The notes beneath the pieces are model-generated. The model did no database searches, was not told where the DNA came from, and was given only the letters and a program-made list of their open reading frames with translations. Of a stretch of DNA of 64,000 nucleotides, positions 42,783 through 54,538 are shown one piece after another. Both the position numbers and the translations under genes were made by a program. Every line of letters starts with the position of its first letter. The stretch's first letter is position 1. The DNA comes from Malus domestica. Lineage: Eukaryota; Streptophyta; Magnoliopsida; Rosales; Rosaceae. The DNA is taken from positions 749,001 to 813,000 of the forward strand of contig NC_091662.1 of NCBI RefSeq assembly GCF_042453785.1, written 5' to 3'.

Positions 42783-43039
42783 AAGCTAAATTAGAGAGGA
42801 AATCAATGTTTTAATTGATTATTGATTTTAAAAACACAAATATATTTTATTCAGTTTCTTTATTCATAGCTAATTAGTTATAGTATTTGTTTCTAGAGGA
42901 CTTAAATTGCATAGGTTGCTCAATTTTGATTTCTATCCTTGAATTCATATTTGTGAATTAGGCTCATAACTGAGTTACGTCAGTTGATCAGAATAATTGT
43001 GTTCACTTACTTGCATTCAAGTTCGAACATCTTGCATAG

Positions 43040-43147
43040 AACCTGTAATTCAGTTGGTTAATACTTAAGAGCATTATCCAACCTATGATCACAGTTACAT
43101 AGATGAGTTCGATTCTCCACAACTAATATCACTCGTATAAGAAAAAT
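43040..43147 (+). mobile_element. tRNA-derived SINE-like element
   Basis: tRNA-like head with A-box-like taattcagttggttaa and B-box-like gagttcgattctcc, ending tatcactcgtataagaaaaa. The 3' end matches the element near 51.6 kb. It cannot be a functional tRNA because no acceptor stem closes. Confidence 0.5.
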
Positions 43148-43634
43148 GTTTGAATTATCCTCCTCACAAATTATGCTTGTCAAGAAACAAAAACAAAAAC
43201 ATAGATATTGGGCCTTGTAGCCCACTTTTGGCCAGAGTTTACTACTATTTATACGGGCGTATTGAAGCCCATCTTTATCGGATTGACATAAGAAACCCCG
43301 CGAAACCAACAGCCCGCCACAGCTAAATCAAACCACTACAAAATTAGTATTTTGCATGATTAATGTGGAGAAATTTTTCCTTGTGACCGACACACGGATG
43401 GTACACCATATATTTTTATATAAATGGTTGTATTTTTTAAGTTATTAACTTTTTAACATATATGTTTTACCATTTTATATAATAACATATGTTGTACCAT
43501 CCCGTATTTCGGTCACAGTAAAAGATCTCTCGTGGATGTAGATGTGGAAGTGGCTGTGGATGTGGAAGTGGAAGTGGATGTGGATATGGAGTAGTGCCAC
43601 TGAGACTTCTTCAAGGACAGTTTAACTCAGTTTA

Positions 43635-43635
<1 letters not shown>

Positions 43636-43662
<27 letters not shown>
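43636..43662 (+). repeat. (CT)n microsatellite in a 5' leader
   Basis: A 27-base CT tract about 125 bp before the DUF1068 start, followed by GA-rich sequence (gagagaga) up to the ATG. Confidence 0.88.
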
Positions 43663-43667
<5 letters not shown>

Positions 43668-43787
43668 AAGACTTATAACAACCAGTCTCTCATAGATTCC
43701 AAATTAGATCTCACTTTCCCCAAAATACGCTGACCACACTAACACACCCACATCTAGAGAGAGAAACAAGAGAGAGAGGAGAGAGAG

Positions 43788-45453
43788 ATGTCAAGGCGAT
43801 CTGCTGGCTGTTTGAGGTGCTGTTTGGTGGTGTTTGCGGTGGTTTCTGCATTGGGGGTTTGCGGGCCGGCCTTGTATTGGCGGTTTAAGAAGACCATAAA
43901 GTTGGGGGATTCTAAAATATCTTGCCCTTCTTGCAACTGCGATTGTCCTCCTCCTTTGTCTCTCCTCAAGATTGCTCCTGGTAATCCTCTCTCTCTCTAA
44001 AATATGGGTTTTTTGTTGTTTTGAATCTGATTTCTTATGTTTTTGTTTCTGGGTTCTTCTGAAAGTATGGATTTTTATTGATTGGAATGAAATTAATGCT
44101 TACCCATGTCATCAATTTGGGGTTTTGATCTTTATTTTTGCTAATTTTGGATTTGGAGCTGCTAATGTATTGGATCATGTGTGACAAATGGAACCCAGTT
44201 CAGATTTACGATTTACTTTTCCTCTTGTTCCATCTGATTTTAAGCTGAACAGAGTGAAATTGCAATTACAATTCACGTTTAGATTTAATTTTCCACTTAA
44301 TTGTGTCTGATTTTAAGCTGAACAGAGTGAAATTGGAATTTCCCTTTAGATAGATTTGTGGCATTGAACCCAGTTCATGGTTTTGAATCATAATTCGATT
44401 GAGTTTCGAGTAAAGTTGAGATTTTGGCCATTTTAGCTTTGACTTGCTATATACACATTGTGCAAACTATGGTTCTTGAAATGTAGATACAGCATCTACC
44501 TGCATATCATATATGAACTGTTTAAAATTACCGAGGGCTGTATGAAGTCCTTCTGATCTGAGTTTATGGATCCGCGATGTGCTCCTTTTTTGGAAACATA
44601 ACATTGCACTAATTCTGCACTCAGGTTTAGTTAACCATGTTTGTGATTTTAATCCATGGGTTCCTGGAAATCTCGTTTGATCATACAATGACTGTTGAAT
44701 ATTCTTAGTGTGCAGTTACTCGAACTGGGTCGAACTGGGGGAAGAGGGGGTGGGGGTGGTTGTTTGAACTATCTTGTCATAAGTGGTTGTTCGCATATTT
44801 GATGGATTGTTTTACTAGAGCTACAACAATTTAGGGCTTTTAATTTAGATTGAGCATTTGTCGTGGTATTTTTATGGAGTCTTGATTTGTGCATATTGAG
44901 AATTCGCTTTTGATTTCCCTATCTTCTTTCAAACTAATGTAATCTGGGAGTTTATTTTCATCCGTATAATGATAAATGTCATGTTTTTGGTTTTTGTTCC
45001 TTTGCAGGATTGGCCAATCTCTCAGTCACAGGTTAGAATGCCTCCTACCATTCAACGTCTTGCGTTATTTCTTTTTTTCTGCATTCCTGGTATTTCTTGT
45101 GATCTATGTATACGGGTACATGGATGTAATGATTATTTTGTTGATGAACAGATTGCGGAAGTAATGACCCGGATCTGAAGCAGGAGATGGAGAAGCAGTT
45201 CGTGGACCTTTTGACAGAGGAATTGAAGCTGCAAGAGGCCGTTGCCGCAGAGCACACCCGTCACATGAACATCACATTTGCTGAAGCAAAGAGGGTGGCT
45301 TCTCAGTACCAGAAGGAAGCAGAAAAGTGCAATGCTGCAACAGAAACTTGCGAGGAGGCGAGAGAGCGCGCTGAGGCATTGCTCATCAAGGAGAGAAAGG
45401 TGACTTTCTTGTGGGAAAGAAGAGCCCGTCAAATGGGTTGGGATAGTTTGTAA
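43788..45453 (+). CDS. DUF1068 membrane-anchored protein
   Basis: Exons: 43788-43980, 45008-45031, 45152-45453; 172 residues. Exon 2 is a 24-nt microexon coding only GLANLSVT, and the phase closes. Residues ~11-31 (CLVVFAVVSALGVCGPALYW) form one membrane span near the N-terminus, followed by a Cys-rich stretch (CPSCNCDCPPP). The C-terminal half is a Glu/Lys/Ala-rich coiled coil (EELKLQEAVAAEHTRHMN, AKRVASQYQKEAEKC). This layout matches the plant DUF1068 family of ~170 residues, whose molecular role is not established. The start has no competing upstream ATG in frame. Confidence 0.93.
44233..44340 (+). repeat. 73-bp-period duplication in DUF1068 intron 1
   Basis: tctgattttaagctgaacag, followed by agtgaaattg, occurs at 44233 and 44306. 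Confidence 0.8.
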
Positions 45454-45655
45454 ACTTCGATTTCAAGTTCTCGTTCGGTTTAACCACTGATTCGTCTCTC
45501 TTGGCAATATTTATACATACAACCAAGCAAATTGCATGGTCTGTTTCTTCCCCTGTTACAGCATAATTGCTCTCTCGCTCTCTTGCGGTTGTAGTTGTAC
45601 TTGTACTGCCCACAAATGGCATATAGTTACCAGATTTTACCCTATGAACAAAATG

Positions 45656-45812
45656 TTAGGGTACTTTAACGAAAAACTTTCGGTACTGTTCACTTTAACG
45701 AAAAATCACATTTTTACATTAAAAAGTCAATCTTGGGACTATTCATTTTACGTTTTATTTTGTCCTTATCGTTAAAACTCAAAGTTTTCAAGTTTTTTTC
45801 ACTAGTTTTCCT
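45656..45812 (+). mobile_element. ~150-bp interspersed repeat, copy 3
   Basis: It runs from tactttaacgaaaaactttc to ctagttttcctatt. It contains attttgtccttatcgttaaa and ctcaaagttttcaa like the other three copies. Confidence 0.72.
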
Positions 45813-46770
45813 ATTAATTTATGCCACGGTAGAAGTGATTTAAAATATTCATATATACATGTAATACTTGCATATATTGGGTGCGATGGAATTCGAGGAC
45901 ACATGCTTTTGATACACGTTTTTGTGGAGCTCACTCTGCAATGTGTTTCAATGATACAACCATCTATCTTTTGTTTTACATCAAAGATTATGTTTACCAA
46001 AAATCACTCAAATTAAAACCATCTGACCGTTGGATAAATGTATGTTTTTTTTGTAGAATCGTATTTGTCAATTTTCTTCACTGTACTATAAATAAATGTC
46101 TTCATGATTTTTGATGCTTCTAATACAAGGATGATCCATAAATGATATTTTAAATATAAACGATTCAATCGTTAAAATACATTACAAAATGAGGATTACA
46201 AATGATTGTAAAACAAAGTGTGTCCTCGGATCTTAATTCATACATATACATAGATATATATATATAGATTATATCATTGTATTTCCTATTAACTTATTGC
46301 TTGCACATGTTAGCATCACGTGTTATGATTGCTAAAGACACCCAAATCATGGATTGTCGTTGATCAAACAAAGTCTTCGAGGCGAAGAAATTGAGGACAG
46401 AAAAAGATATCCAATTTACAAGAACATGGGTTTCACAGCTATTACCAAGCCACATTGTCAAAAGCAGACTTTTTAGTCAAAATGATTTCTGATATTTGTA
46501 TAATACATAACTTTGATCTTGATTTTGAGTAAAACGTCTCCTGCAAAAACCCTAAGAAATTTTCTCTTGATGTTGAGTAAAACTTCGGGAGACCTGACTA
46601 TGAGCAAAACGCGGATAAGAATACTTCGACAACGTCATCTTTAGGGCATTTTTAATTCTCACTAAAGCATAAAACTCCTTATATTAATCCTACACATATC
46701 TTATTTAGTGTGAGAGTTGTTCTATTAGGAGAACCTTCTTATTCTACCGAATTTTTTTCAACCTAATTAT

Positions 46771-47265
46771 GTTAGATCTCACACCACCCAAATGAGGTCA
46801 AAATATTAAATATAATATGAGAAATGCTAAGGGGACTTTCTCAAAAGTGGGACTCTTCATAGACTCTCTATCGCCTTATAGTTTAACGTCAATTTCCGTA
46901 CCAACCTTATAAATATTAAATTAAAAAAAATAAGGTGACAGAATTCATAAGTCTCATTTTTAAGAAAGTTATTTGCATTCATCGCATATTTTTATTACAA
47001 AACACATCATTATGTTAGATCTCACACCACCCAAATGAGGTCAAAATATTAAATATAATATGAGAAATGCTAAGGGGACTCTCAAAAGTGACTCTCAAAA
47101 GTGAGACTCTTAATAGACTCTCTATCGCCTTATAGTTTAACATCAATTTCCGTACCAACTTTATAAATATTGTGTTAAAAACATAAGGTGACAGAATCCA
47201 TAAGTCTCACTTTTAAGAAAGTTATTTGCATTCATCGCATATTTTTATTACAAAACACATCATTT
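46771..47265 (+). repeat. 243-bp tandem duplication
   Basis: gttagatctcacaccaccca starts at 46771 and again at 47014. Each copy continues through gagaaatgctaaggggact and tctatcgccttatagtttaa to cattcatcgcatatttttat. The second copy has small indels. Boundaries at a short repeat suggest MITE-related DNA, but no clear TIR was seen. Confidence 0.88.
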
Positions 47266-47496
47266 AATTTACAATTTGATCTAAAAATTTAGTTTTTGAT
47301 CATACTTTTTTGAGTAATTAAACAAGGAAACGAATACAATTACAACTTATAGAAATGGTCATTTCTGTCGGCGGATGAGATAAGCAATTGACTTCCTCAC
47401 ACACTTCCACACACAAATATAATATTACCAAATTCAAAAGTTCCACCAAAAGACGCGGTTCGGACTTTCAACGTTCATGCACTCGGTCACAACCAG

Positions 47497-47518
47497 AGGA
47501 GAGAGAGAGAGAGAGAGC
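47497..47518. repeat. (GA)n microsatellite
   Basis: A short GA tract upstream of CBP60, probably in its promoter region. Confidence 0.8.
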
Positions 47519-47871
47519 GAGCAGAGGAGAGAGACGGCACCCATCAATCCCAGCTGTGAGCCTCTGACGTTGAATTATATACACAATGATATTATAACAT
47601 GCAAGAACCCAATAATATACCGTGTTTCGGATCAAATATAATATAAAAAAATCGATATAGATCCACCAAAAACTCAACAAACAGATCTTTCCAAGCAATA
47701 TCCAGATCACAAAGAACGCAGAAGCAACTCTTTTGGGGTCTCAAAAGCTGGAAACTTTGCGGTTCCGATCGTTGTTTTGGAGTTAAATTTGTTGTGTTCT
47801 TCTGTTCTGTTAAGTTTCTTAAGTTTTGGAAGTGCTTTTGGCAGCGGGGATTTTTGGATAAGTTTCTGAAA

Positions 47872-50800
47872 ATGGAAGGTTCGGGGAGTACGAGGGTGGA
47901 GAAGAGAGGGTATGAATTGGATGCCGATGCAGATGGTCATCCCCCCGAGCCGAAGAAGCAGAGATTGCCCACTTTGGCAAGGTTTTTATTCTTTCTTTCC
48001 TTTTTTTTTTTACTTGATTTTATGCTTTATTATTTTTTATTTTGTTAATAGGTGCTAATTTGATTGTTTAAAGGGTTTAATCTTCTGGATTAGTGTTGGT
48101 TTTTGGGTTAATCGATTAATCCTATTGAACTTAGCGAATTTGTAAGTGAAAGGTCCGAGGTTCATGACGAGTTTGATGTGACTTGGCTCAAATCTCCGAC
48201 TCCCAATGTCATTGTATCAAAATACTCGGAAAGTAATATAAAGATCGTAAACTGTTGACGAATGCAGTCAAATGTAATAAGCGATGAATGTAGTTTTGTG
48301 CCATTGAAACTGCAGTCATATGTAATAAGTCGATGAATGTAGTTTTGTGCTATTGAAACTGATACGCTGTTCACCTGACTAGCTATCGGTCTAGCGGTAT
48401 TTCTCTAAAGAAACAAGTTCAAACTAGTGCTAAGTTTAACTTCGAACTTCGAACTTTCGTGTTAAGTTTAACTTCACAACATCAAGAATTTGATTAAAAG
48501 TTGTAAATTCATGTCCTCGTATTGAATTATCTAGTGATTTTTGTGTTCCTGTGGCTGAAAGTTTCCTGGTATTTCATCCAAATTGTAGTTAAGTATGTTA
48601 GTGCGATCGAGTCTATAAGTTTAATCTTATCGTTGAATGATCGGTATGCAAGTATTCGATATTCTTTTTTCGAAATGTTATTGTTTATACAGTTGAATGC
48701 TATATGCAGTGTAATTGTGGAATCTTTGAAGGTTGATAGCTTGCAAAGACTTTGCTCATCTTTGGAGCCTCTTCTCCGCCGAATTGTGAGTCGGATTGTT
48801 ACTCTTTGCATCTTAGAATTTGAGTCAAATGTTGAAACTAACTGCACTTTTTTCGCTTTTCCAACCTGTGCTGCTGCTGCATAGTATTTCCCGGGCTGCA
48901 TTTTGCTCGAAACATGTATTGTTTGCAGCAAGATCTCGCCCTTTTGATCATTCTGAACTTTCTTTGAGTAACAGGTTAGTGAAGAAGTGGAGCGTGCTTT
49001 GACAAAGTTAGACCATGCTGAACTGGCTGGAAGGTTTGTTCCAACCATAGTATTTAGATGTTTCCGACTCTCCTTGTTCCCTTTGAGTCCTAAACTATGC
49101 TTTCTTCTTCGTATTTTCATCAGTTATCGTGTGTTTGTCTTTATTTTCTTCGAACTGTGTATTTGGTTGAGGTTGGGGTGGGAAGCCCGTATCAGTGAAT
49201 TTATTGTTTGCATTTTCGGAAATACTGCAGGTCTCCACCACCGAGAATACAGGGTCCAGAAGGAAAAACCCTGCAACTACAATTTAAAACAAGAATGCCA
49301 CCTCACCTATTCACAGGTGCAAAGGTTGAAGGAGAGCAAGGAGCAGCAATTCATGTTGTCTTGGTAGACATCAGCACTGGCAGTGTTATGCAAACAGGAC
49401 CCGAATCTGCTGCAAAACTGAATGTTGTGGTGCTGGAAGGCGACTTCAATGAGGAAGCTGAGGATAATTGGACGAAAGAGCACTTTGAAAACCATGAAGT
49501 GAAGGAACGGGAGGGGAAAAGGCCTCTTCTGACAGGAGATCTACAGGTTGTTCTCAAGGAAGGGGTAGGTACTCTCGGAGATCTTACCTTCACCGACAAT
49601 TCTAGCTGGACGAGGAGCAGGAAGTTCAGGCTCGGTGTTAAGATTTCGCCTGGATATTGTGAGGGAATTCGTGTTTGTGAGGGTAAAACGGATGCCTTTT
49701 GTGTTAAAGATCACAGGGGAGAATGTGAGTTGTCTTAAGCTTGCTATTTCACCGTTTACTTTATGTGCATCACATTGTAGGCTTTAGGAAAATTTTGGTA
49801 TAAAAGGGTCACTTCACCCTCGATTTCCCTTTTCAACAAGATACCTGCAAAGCTTATCTAAATCAAGTTTCTGTTTCTGTAACTTGAAGTGTACAAGAAA
49901 CACTACCCACCGGCTTTGCACGACGAAGTTTGGAGATTGGATAGAATAGCAAAGGATGGAGCTCTGCACAAAAAACTGATAAAGGCTGAGATCATAACCG
50001 TTGAAGACTTCCTTCGCCTTCTTGTCAAGGACCCACAGAAACTAAGAAGTGTAAGTATCCCTTGTATTTGTTTCTGAACACCATTTCCTCTTTCTTTTTC
50101 GGCGTATTCTTATTTCTGAATTTCCGAATATAGATGCTTGGGAGTGGGATGTCCAACAGGATGTGGGAAAACACAGTGGAGCATGCCAAAACTTGTGTCT
50201 TGGGTGGAAAGCTGTACGTTTACTACACTGATCAGGCTCATGGCACGGGTGTTGTTTTCAATCACATTTACGAGCTCAGGGGACTTATCGCTGATGGGCA
50301 GTTTCTTCCCTTGGAGTCACTCACCCACACTCAAAAGGTCGGATGATTTTTATTGTTTAGAAACATTACAATAATTTTGCCTCTCTTTCAACTCGGCTTA
50401 CTCACTTGGAGCCCTATATGCAGGTTTCAGTGGATTCTCTGGTTAAGAGAGCGTACGATAATTGGCATCAAGTCATAGAATATGATGGCAAAGTCTTACA
50501 TGCTCTCGCCGGAGATAAAAAGGTCACGAGAGCCTCACCTGCACCCGTGGCTGACTACAACAACTATGCCATAATGGATCACCATTCTGCATCTACTCAG
50601 AATAGCCAGCAGCAGTGCCCCCCTCAATTCAGCCAACAGTTCCAACCAGAAAATAACCCCCCATCCGTCTCTCAGTTCATTGAATTTCCATTTGTGAGGT
50701 CCAACCAACCAGCGATGATTAAATTTAATAACCCGGAACCAGCAGCATTACCTACCAGCATGGGTTACATGCCATCTGTTGGCGGTTCACAAGTTTCAGG

Positions 50801-51158
50801 AGATTGGACACGGCCAAACTACGGGAATGGATTGGATGATTTTGTTGCTGATGAAATCCGGATCAGGAGTTCAGAGATGTTGGAGAGTGATGACATGCAA
50901 AGACTGCTCAAGACGTTTAGTATGGGAGCCGGCGTAGGAGCAGGAGGAGTTGGTTTTGGTGCTTCTGATGAGTCTTGTTACAATTACAGTGTACAATACG
51001 AGCCTCAGATAAGCCAGCCATTCAGGAAGGAGCACGCGAAGAGAGCCTCAGGGAAGGCTGTTGTGGGGTGGCTTAAGCTCAAAGCGGCGTTAAGGTGGGG
51101 GATTTTTATTAGGAAGAGAGCTGCAGAAAGGAGAGCTCAGCTTACAGAGCTAGACTAA
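47872..51158 (+). CDS. CBP60: Calmodulin-binding protein 60 family member
   Basis: Exons: 47872-47981, 48710-48785, 48975-49033, 49231-49724, 49890-50050, 50134-50337, 50424-51158; 612 residues, all GT-AG. CBP60 proteins are plant DNA-binding transcription regulators, several of which control salicylic-acid immunity genes under calcium/calmodulin. A basic nuclear signal (EPKKQR) lies at ~26-31. The conserved CBP60 core runs from [20 protein letters not shown] through [20 protein letters not shown] to [20 protein letters not shown] (~37-420). A Gln/Pro-rich variable region follows. The C-terminal basic amphipathic helix ([20 protein letters not shown], ~585-604) corresponds to the calmodulin-binding site of CBP60a-f-type members. 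That site makes a CBP60b/c/d-like protein more likely than the calmodulin-independent SARD1. Confidence 0.94.
48259..48361 (+). repeat. ~53-bp tandem duplication in CBP60 intron 1
   Basis: tgcagtca(a/t)atgtaataag...gatgaatgtagttttgtgc(c/t)attgaaactg occurs twice in direct succession. Confidence 0.8.
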
Positions 51159-52065
51159 ATCAAATGCTATGGTGATTGTTTAATTCCGTTTGCTTTGCAG
51201 AGACGACACCACGAAAAAGAGAACGAAAATTAGGAATTTAGTCATATATTGAAACATTTCAGCGTTCTTTTATCCTTGTGTATCCAGAATTTGTTTGATG
51301 CTGTATGAGGCATGAAACACCCGGCATATATCATAATTTTCGTGACAGCGTTTTGTGGAGAAAACTTGGATGTAACCAGGAATATATGTCATCACCGTAT
51401 TTGACTCATCACGTGACATGTAAAATAGGACGACAATGTATATTCCCGGTTACAAAAAAGTCCTGCGTTACGTGATCAGGTTGGACCAGCCTGCGAGGAG
51501 GCAGTCATACTGTTCCAGCCTGCTACTGCAAGTACTTGACGACTGACTGAATGAATGGATTAAAATGACTTGTAGCTCAATTGATTAAGAATTTTTCGCT
51601 CACGAGTTCTTAGAACTCCTTTCCCCAGTATCGCTCGTATAAAAAATTAGTTTTGTTGGGCCAAGAAGGTAAATCAAAGCATAGCAACCCATGTAATTTC
51701 TCTTCTAAAATTGCTGATAGTCAAAGCTCAGTTCTATAAATATTGTACATGAAATCCAGATACAAGGGAAAGCAAACCAACTTCTTGAATTTTAGATGCA
51801 AGTTCATTTCCTATCTCGAAAAATCGTCATTTGATTCTGAACTTGATCTGGATCAAACACTCTACATATGACTCCTAATTCGATCCCTTCGCCTACCAAG
51901 AAAACTACCGAGCTGAATGCATAGCTAACCTTGTCTGCCAAACACTGGGTAGTCAGTCCATCATGTAAGCAATCACAGCTGCTCGCGGAGACGGGGGGGC
52001 TCACAGTGCAGTGGAACTATCTGTTTCCATTTTCTACTTCTCAAATCATGTACTATAAAAACCAG
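51159..52065. other. Intergenic between convergent CBP60 and hydrolase genes
   Basis: Both 3' UTRs must lie here. A tRNA-like SINE fragment is the only recognisable element. Confidence 0.45.
51568..51650 (+). mobile_element. tRNA-derived SINE-like element
   Basis: A-box-like tgtagctcaattgattaaga, B-box-like gttcttagaactcctt, and a 3' end tatcgctcgtataaaaaatt shared with the element at 43.04-43.15 kb. It is one short, decayed copy. Confidence 0.5.
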
Positions 52066-54538
52066 CTACTTCTTTCTAAATCTCAAGCACTTGTTGTGTT
52101 TTACTTCTGTGATGCTTCCGTCAGAAGTGAGTTGTTTCTTCTCCTGTTGTGGTTTTGCGAGCGCGAGTTTCTCCATTGCGTTTATGAACTTGCGTAAGTG
52201 CTTAATGTAGTCGGGAAATGTTTCGAGGTTACAGTGGCCTCCACCCTTCACCCATAATGGATCATATTTTTCCTTGGATAGTTCCCACAAACGCTTTCCG
52301 TGGGACAAGTCAACAATTTCATCCTCCGTTCCCTGCAAATAGTAGCGTATCAATGAATCAAATTATGAGAACAATCGGACTGAATCAAACCAGAAGTGTC
52401 ACAAATGCTCAATTACATATTTACAAAATTCAGAATACTGCTGTAATTTCTAAAGTTATAGCATTTTTGTCGGAAGTTCAACCCAATAGAGGTGTCTAAG
52501 AGTAATTCTTCCTTTCATCAGTTGCTTCTTGACGTTGATATGAAATCCTCACTCTCTTCTGATAATATGATTACCATTTTTTCACTTCTTATGACAACAT
52601 CTCTCTCAATTTAGCTGATAACAAACGAGATTTTTAACGTTGAGCTGTAGTTTGATGTTCTTCATTCTTAAGTTACGACTTTTTGATGGTTTTCATCAGA
52701 CAAGATATACTAGGCAAGGGCGGGAAGATTAACGACATAAGAACCACAGCACAAACTCTTTGAATTCTAAAGAATGACACTCAAACAACATAGTTTTAAA
52801 TGAATGAACGAAATAGGTACTTACATGAATAACTAAAACCGGACAGCTGACATGCCGTATTTTATCTATATTCTGAAAACATTGCACAGAGCTTGTCAAT
52901 ACAAATTCAAGTAACCGAGCCTTGCAGCAGAATTAAGCAATTCAAAGAAGACAAGTCGAACTTACTTTGAAAATGTCGAACCAAAACGTCAACTTGACAG
53001 GATACAAGACTCGTATGCCTGAAAGGATGGCACTGTGAAGAACAACGGCTCTGAGTTTTTTCAAGTGAGAAGCCAAGTGCAGTGTTGGTCCGCTTCCAAC
53101 AGATTGGCCATACACTATCAAATCCTCCTGTCTAATTTCATAGTCGCTCTTCAAACAATTGTACACGGCTTCTATGTCATAGTATGTGTTGAACTCAGAT
53201 GGCTAAACAATCACCAACATTAACACATTTCAGTCGTAGATTTTAGCTATGACGGTCAATAGATCGATGTAAAAGGGATGGACGTTAAAACCTGAATTCT
53301 GCACTAACCACTATAAACGCAAACCAACTCCATCGATACTCAATACTTACCTTACCAGTGGATGCTCCATATCCCGAATAGTCATAACTGTGACAAAGAA
53401 AACCATGTTAAGTACATCCGGGAAGGCTTTCGCATCACTGAAACACGGTGAATTAGAAAAAATTGCAGCATATCATCTGCATTTTACATTCAAAGTACAT
53501 TAATGAACTCTCAAGCGCTTAACAAATGGTAGCAGAGGAATTTCTATGACGAGGATCGCTCTCATCCTATGCATCCATTCCATACCAACCCCGCCAAACA
53601 GAATTAAAACAAGAAAGCTACACGATCAATCAAACAGTTTTAGCTTAAACTGTTGTTTACTGGAACAATCAAATGTTGAAATTTCAAAGAATATAAAGAC
53701 CAACAACGTAAGACCAACAAAATATAAAGAAAAATTAGCATGTGTAGTGACCGCCGTTGTTTACTGGAACAATCAAATGTTGAAATTTCAAAGAATACTA
53801 GCATGAACAGATAATCTAATAAAAAAAACCAAACGAAACATATCAAACGTGGAAGCAGAGGAGCATCCATATTTGAAAAATCCAACACCAAATTCAGAAA
53901 AATTATTTCAAAAAAGGCAGAAAACAATCAATAAAACTGAAAGAAAAAAAAAAACCAATACCAAAATAAAATTAAAAAGCTGAAAAGGTGTTCCATGAAC
54001 ATTTCTCAAAGCACAAAAAAGGGAACAAAAAACATACCATTTGATGTTTATTAATTTAAAAAACAAAGCCAATCCATCAATCAAAATCCAGAACAAAATC
54101 CAAAACAAGCAAAAAGCAAAGCGATTTGAAGCTCTAAGAGCGTTTATTTTTTTCACCTCTAGAGGTCTTTAGTTTGAGTCCCGTATATTAATACATCTCC
54201 TATCATAAAAAAAGGGGGAGAATTTAAATGCAAGAATACCTCATAATATTGACACGCAGGTGAGCCCTGAGCTCAATGAAGAGCTCGTGCATCTGCCCCA
54301 AGTCCGCCGCATTCCCATGCGAGTATAGCAGCGTGAACCGCGCGAACGGGTGCCGCCAAAACGTCGCCACGATCTTGTTCCCGCCCTTCGTGTCCAGCAA
54401 ATGCACCTCCATGCTCTTGTCCGCCGTCACGCCGGAGAACACCAGCTTCCCGCCCTCGTCCTTGGACACGTCGTACGTCGGCGGGTCCGGCGGGAAAAAC
54501 GCAAACTTGGCCGCCACGCCCGCCGTAACGTTGCCCAT
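52066..54538 (-). CDS. ABHD17-like alpha/beta hydrolase
   Basis: Exons (minus): 54538-54240, 53388-53352, 53202-52966, 52872-52825, 52332-52066; 295 residues. The relationship is to the ABHD17 family, whose animal members remove palmitate from membrane proteins; plant substrates are mostly unknown. The fold is complete: TLLYSHGNAADLGQM (oxyanion region), YSGYGASTGKPSE, the nucleophile elbow GQSVGSG (Ser ~166), the acid in GTEDEIVD, and the catalytic His in GGGHCNLE. The N-terminus begins MGNVTAG without a signal peptide; Gly2 is a possible lipidation site (inference). The end of exon 2 was placed at the second of two adjacent gtaag donors, because only that keeps TGKPSEFN in frame. The last ~35 residues are Lys-rich. 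Confidence 0.94.
53651..53800. repeat. Direct repeats, 104-bp period, in the hydrolase first intron
   Basis: gttgtttactggaacaatca, continuing through aatgttgaaatttcaaagaat, occurs at 53652 and 53756. Confidence 0.8.

Larger units (their letters stand above)
42430..43787. other. Intergenic with two SINE-like elements; DUF1068 gene promoter side
   Basis: It contains a SINE with clear target duplications, a second tRNA-like element, a gtggat-rich minisatellite (~43540-43592) and a CT microsatellite in the leader of the next gene. Confidence 0.55.
45454..47871. other. Intergenic DNA and CBP60 promoter/leader
   Basis: It holds copy 3 of the ~150-bp repeat, a 243-bp tandem duplication and a GA microsatellite. 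The last ~200 bp before 47872 are the likely CBP60 leader. No protein gene is supported. Confidence 0.5.

Noticed and set aside
43040-43147. Functional tRNA gene
   Set aside because: A- and B-box-like segments are present, but no closed acceptor stem or plausible anticodon loop was found; better explained as a SINE.
48527-49120. 197-residue minus-strand frame across CBP60 exons 2-3
   Set aside because: It is antisense to conserved CBP60 exons and shows no family similarity; a shadow frame.
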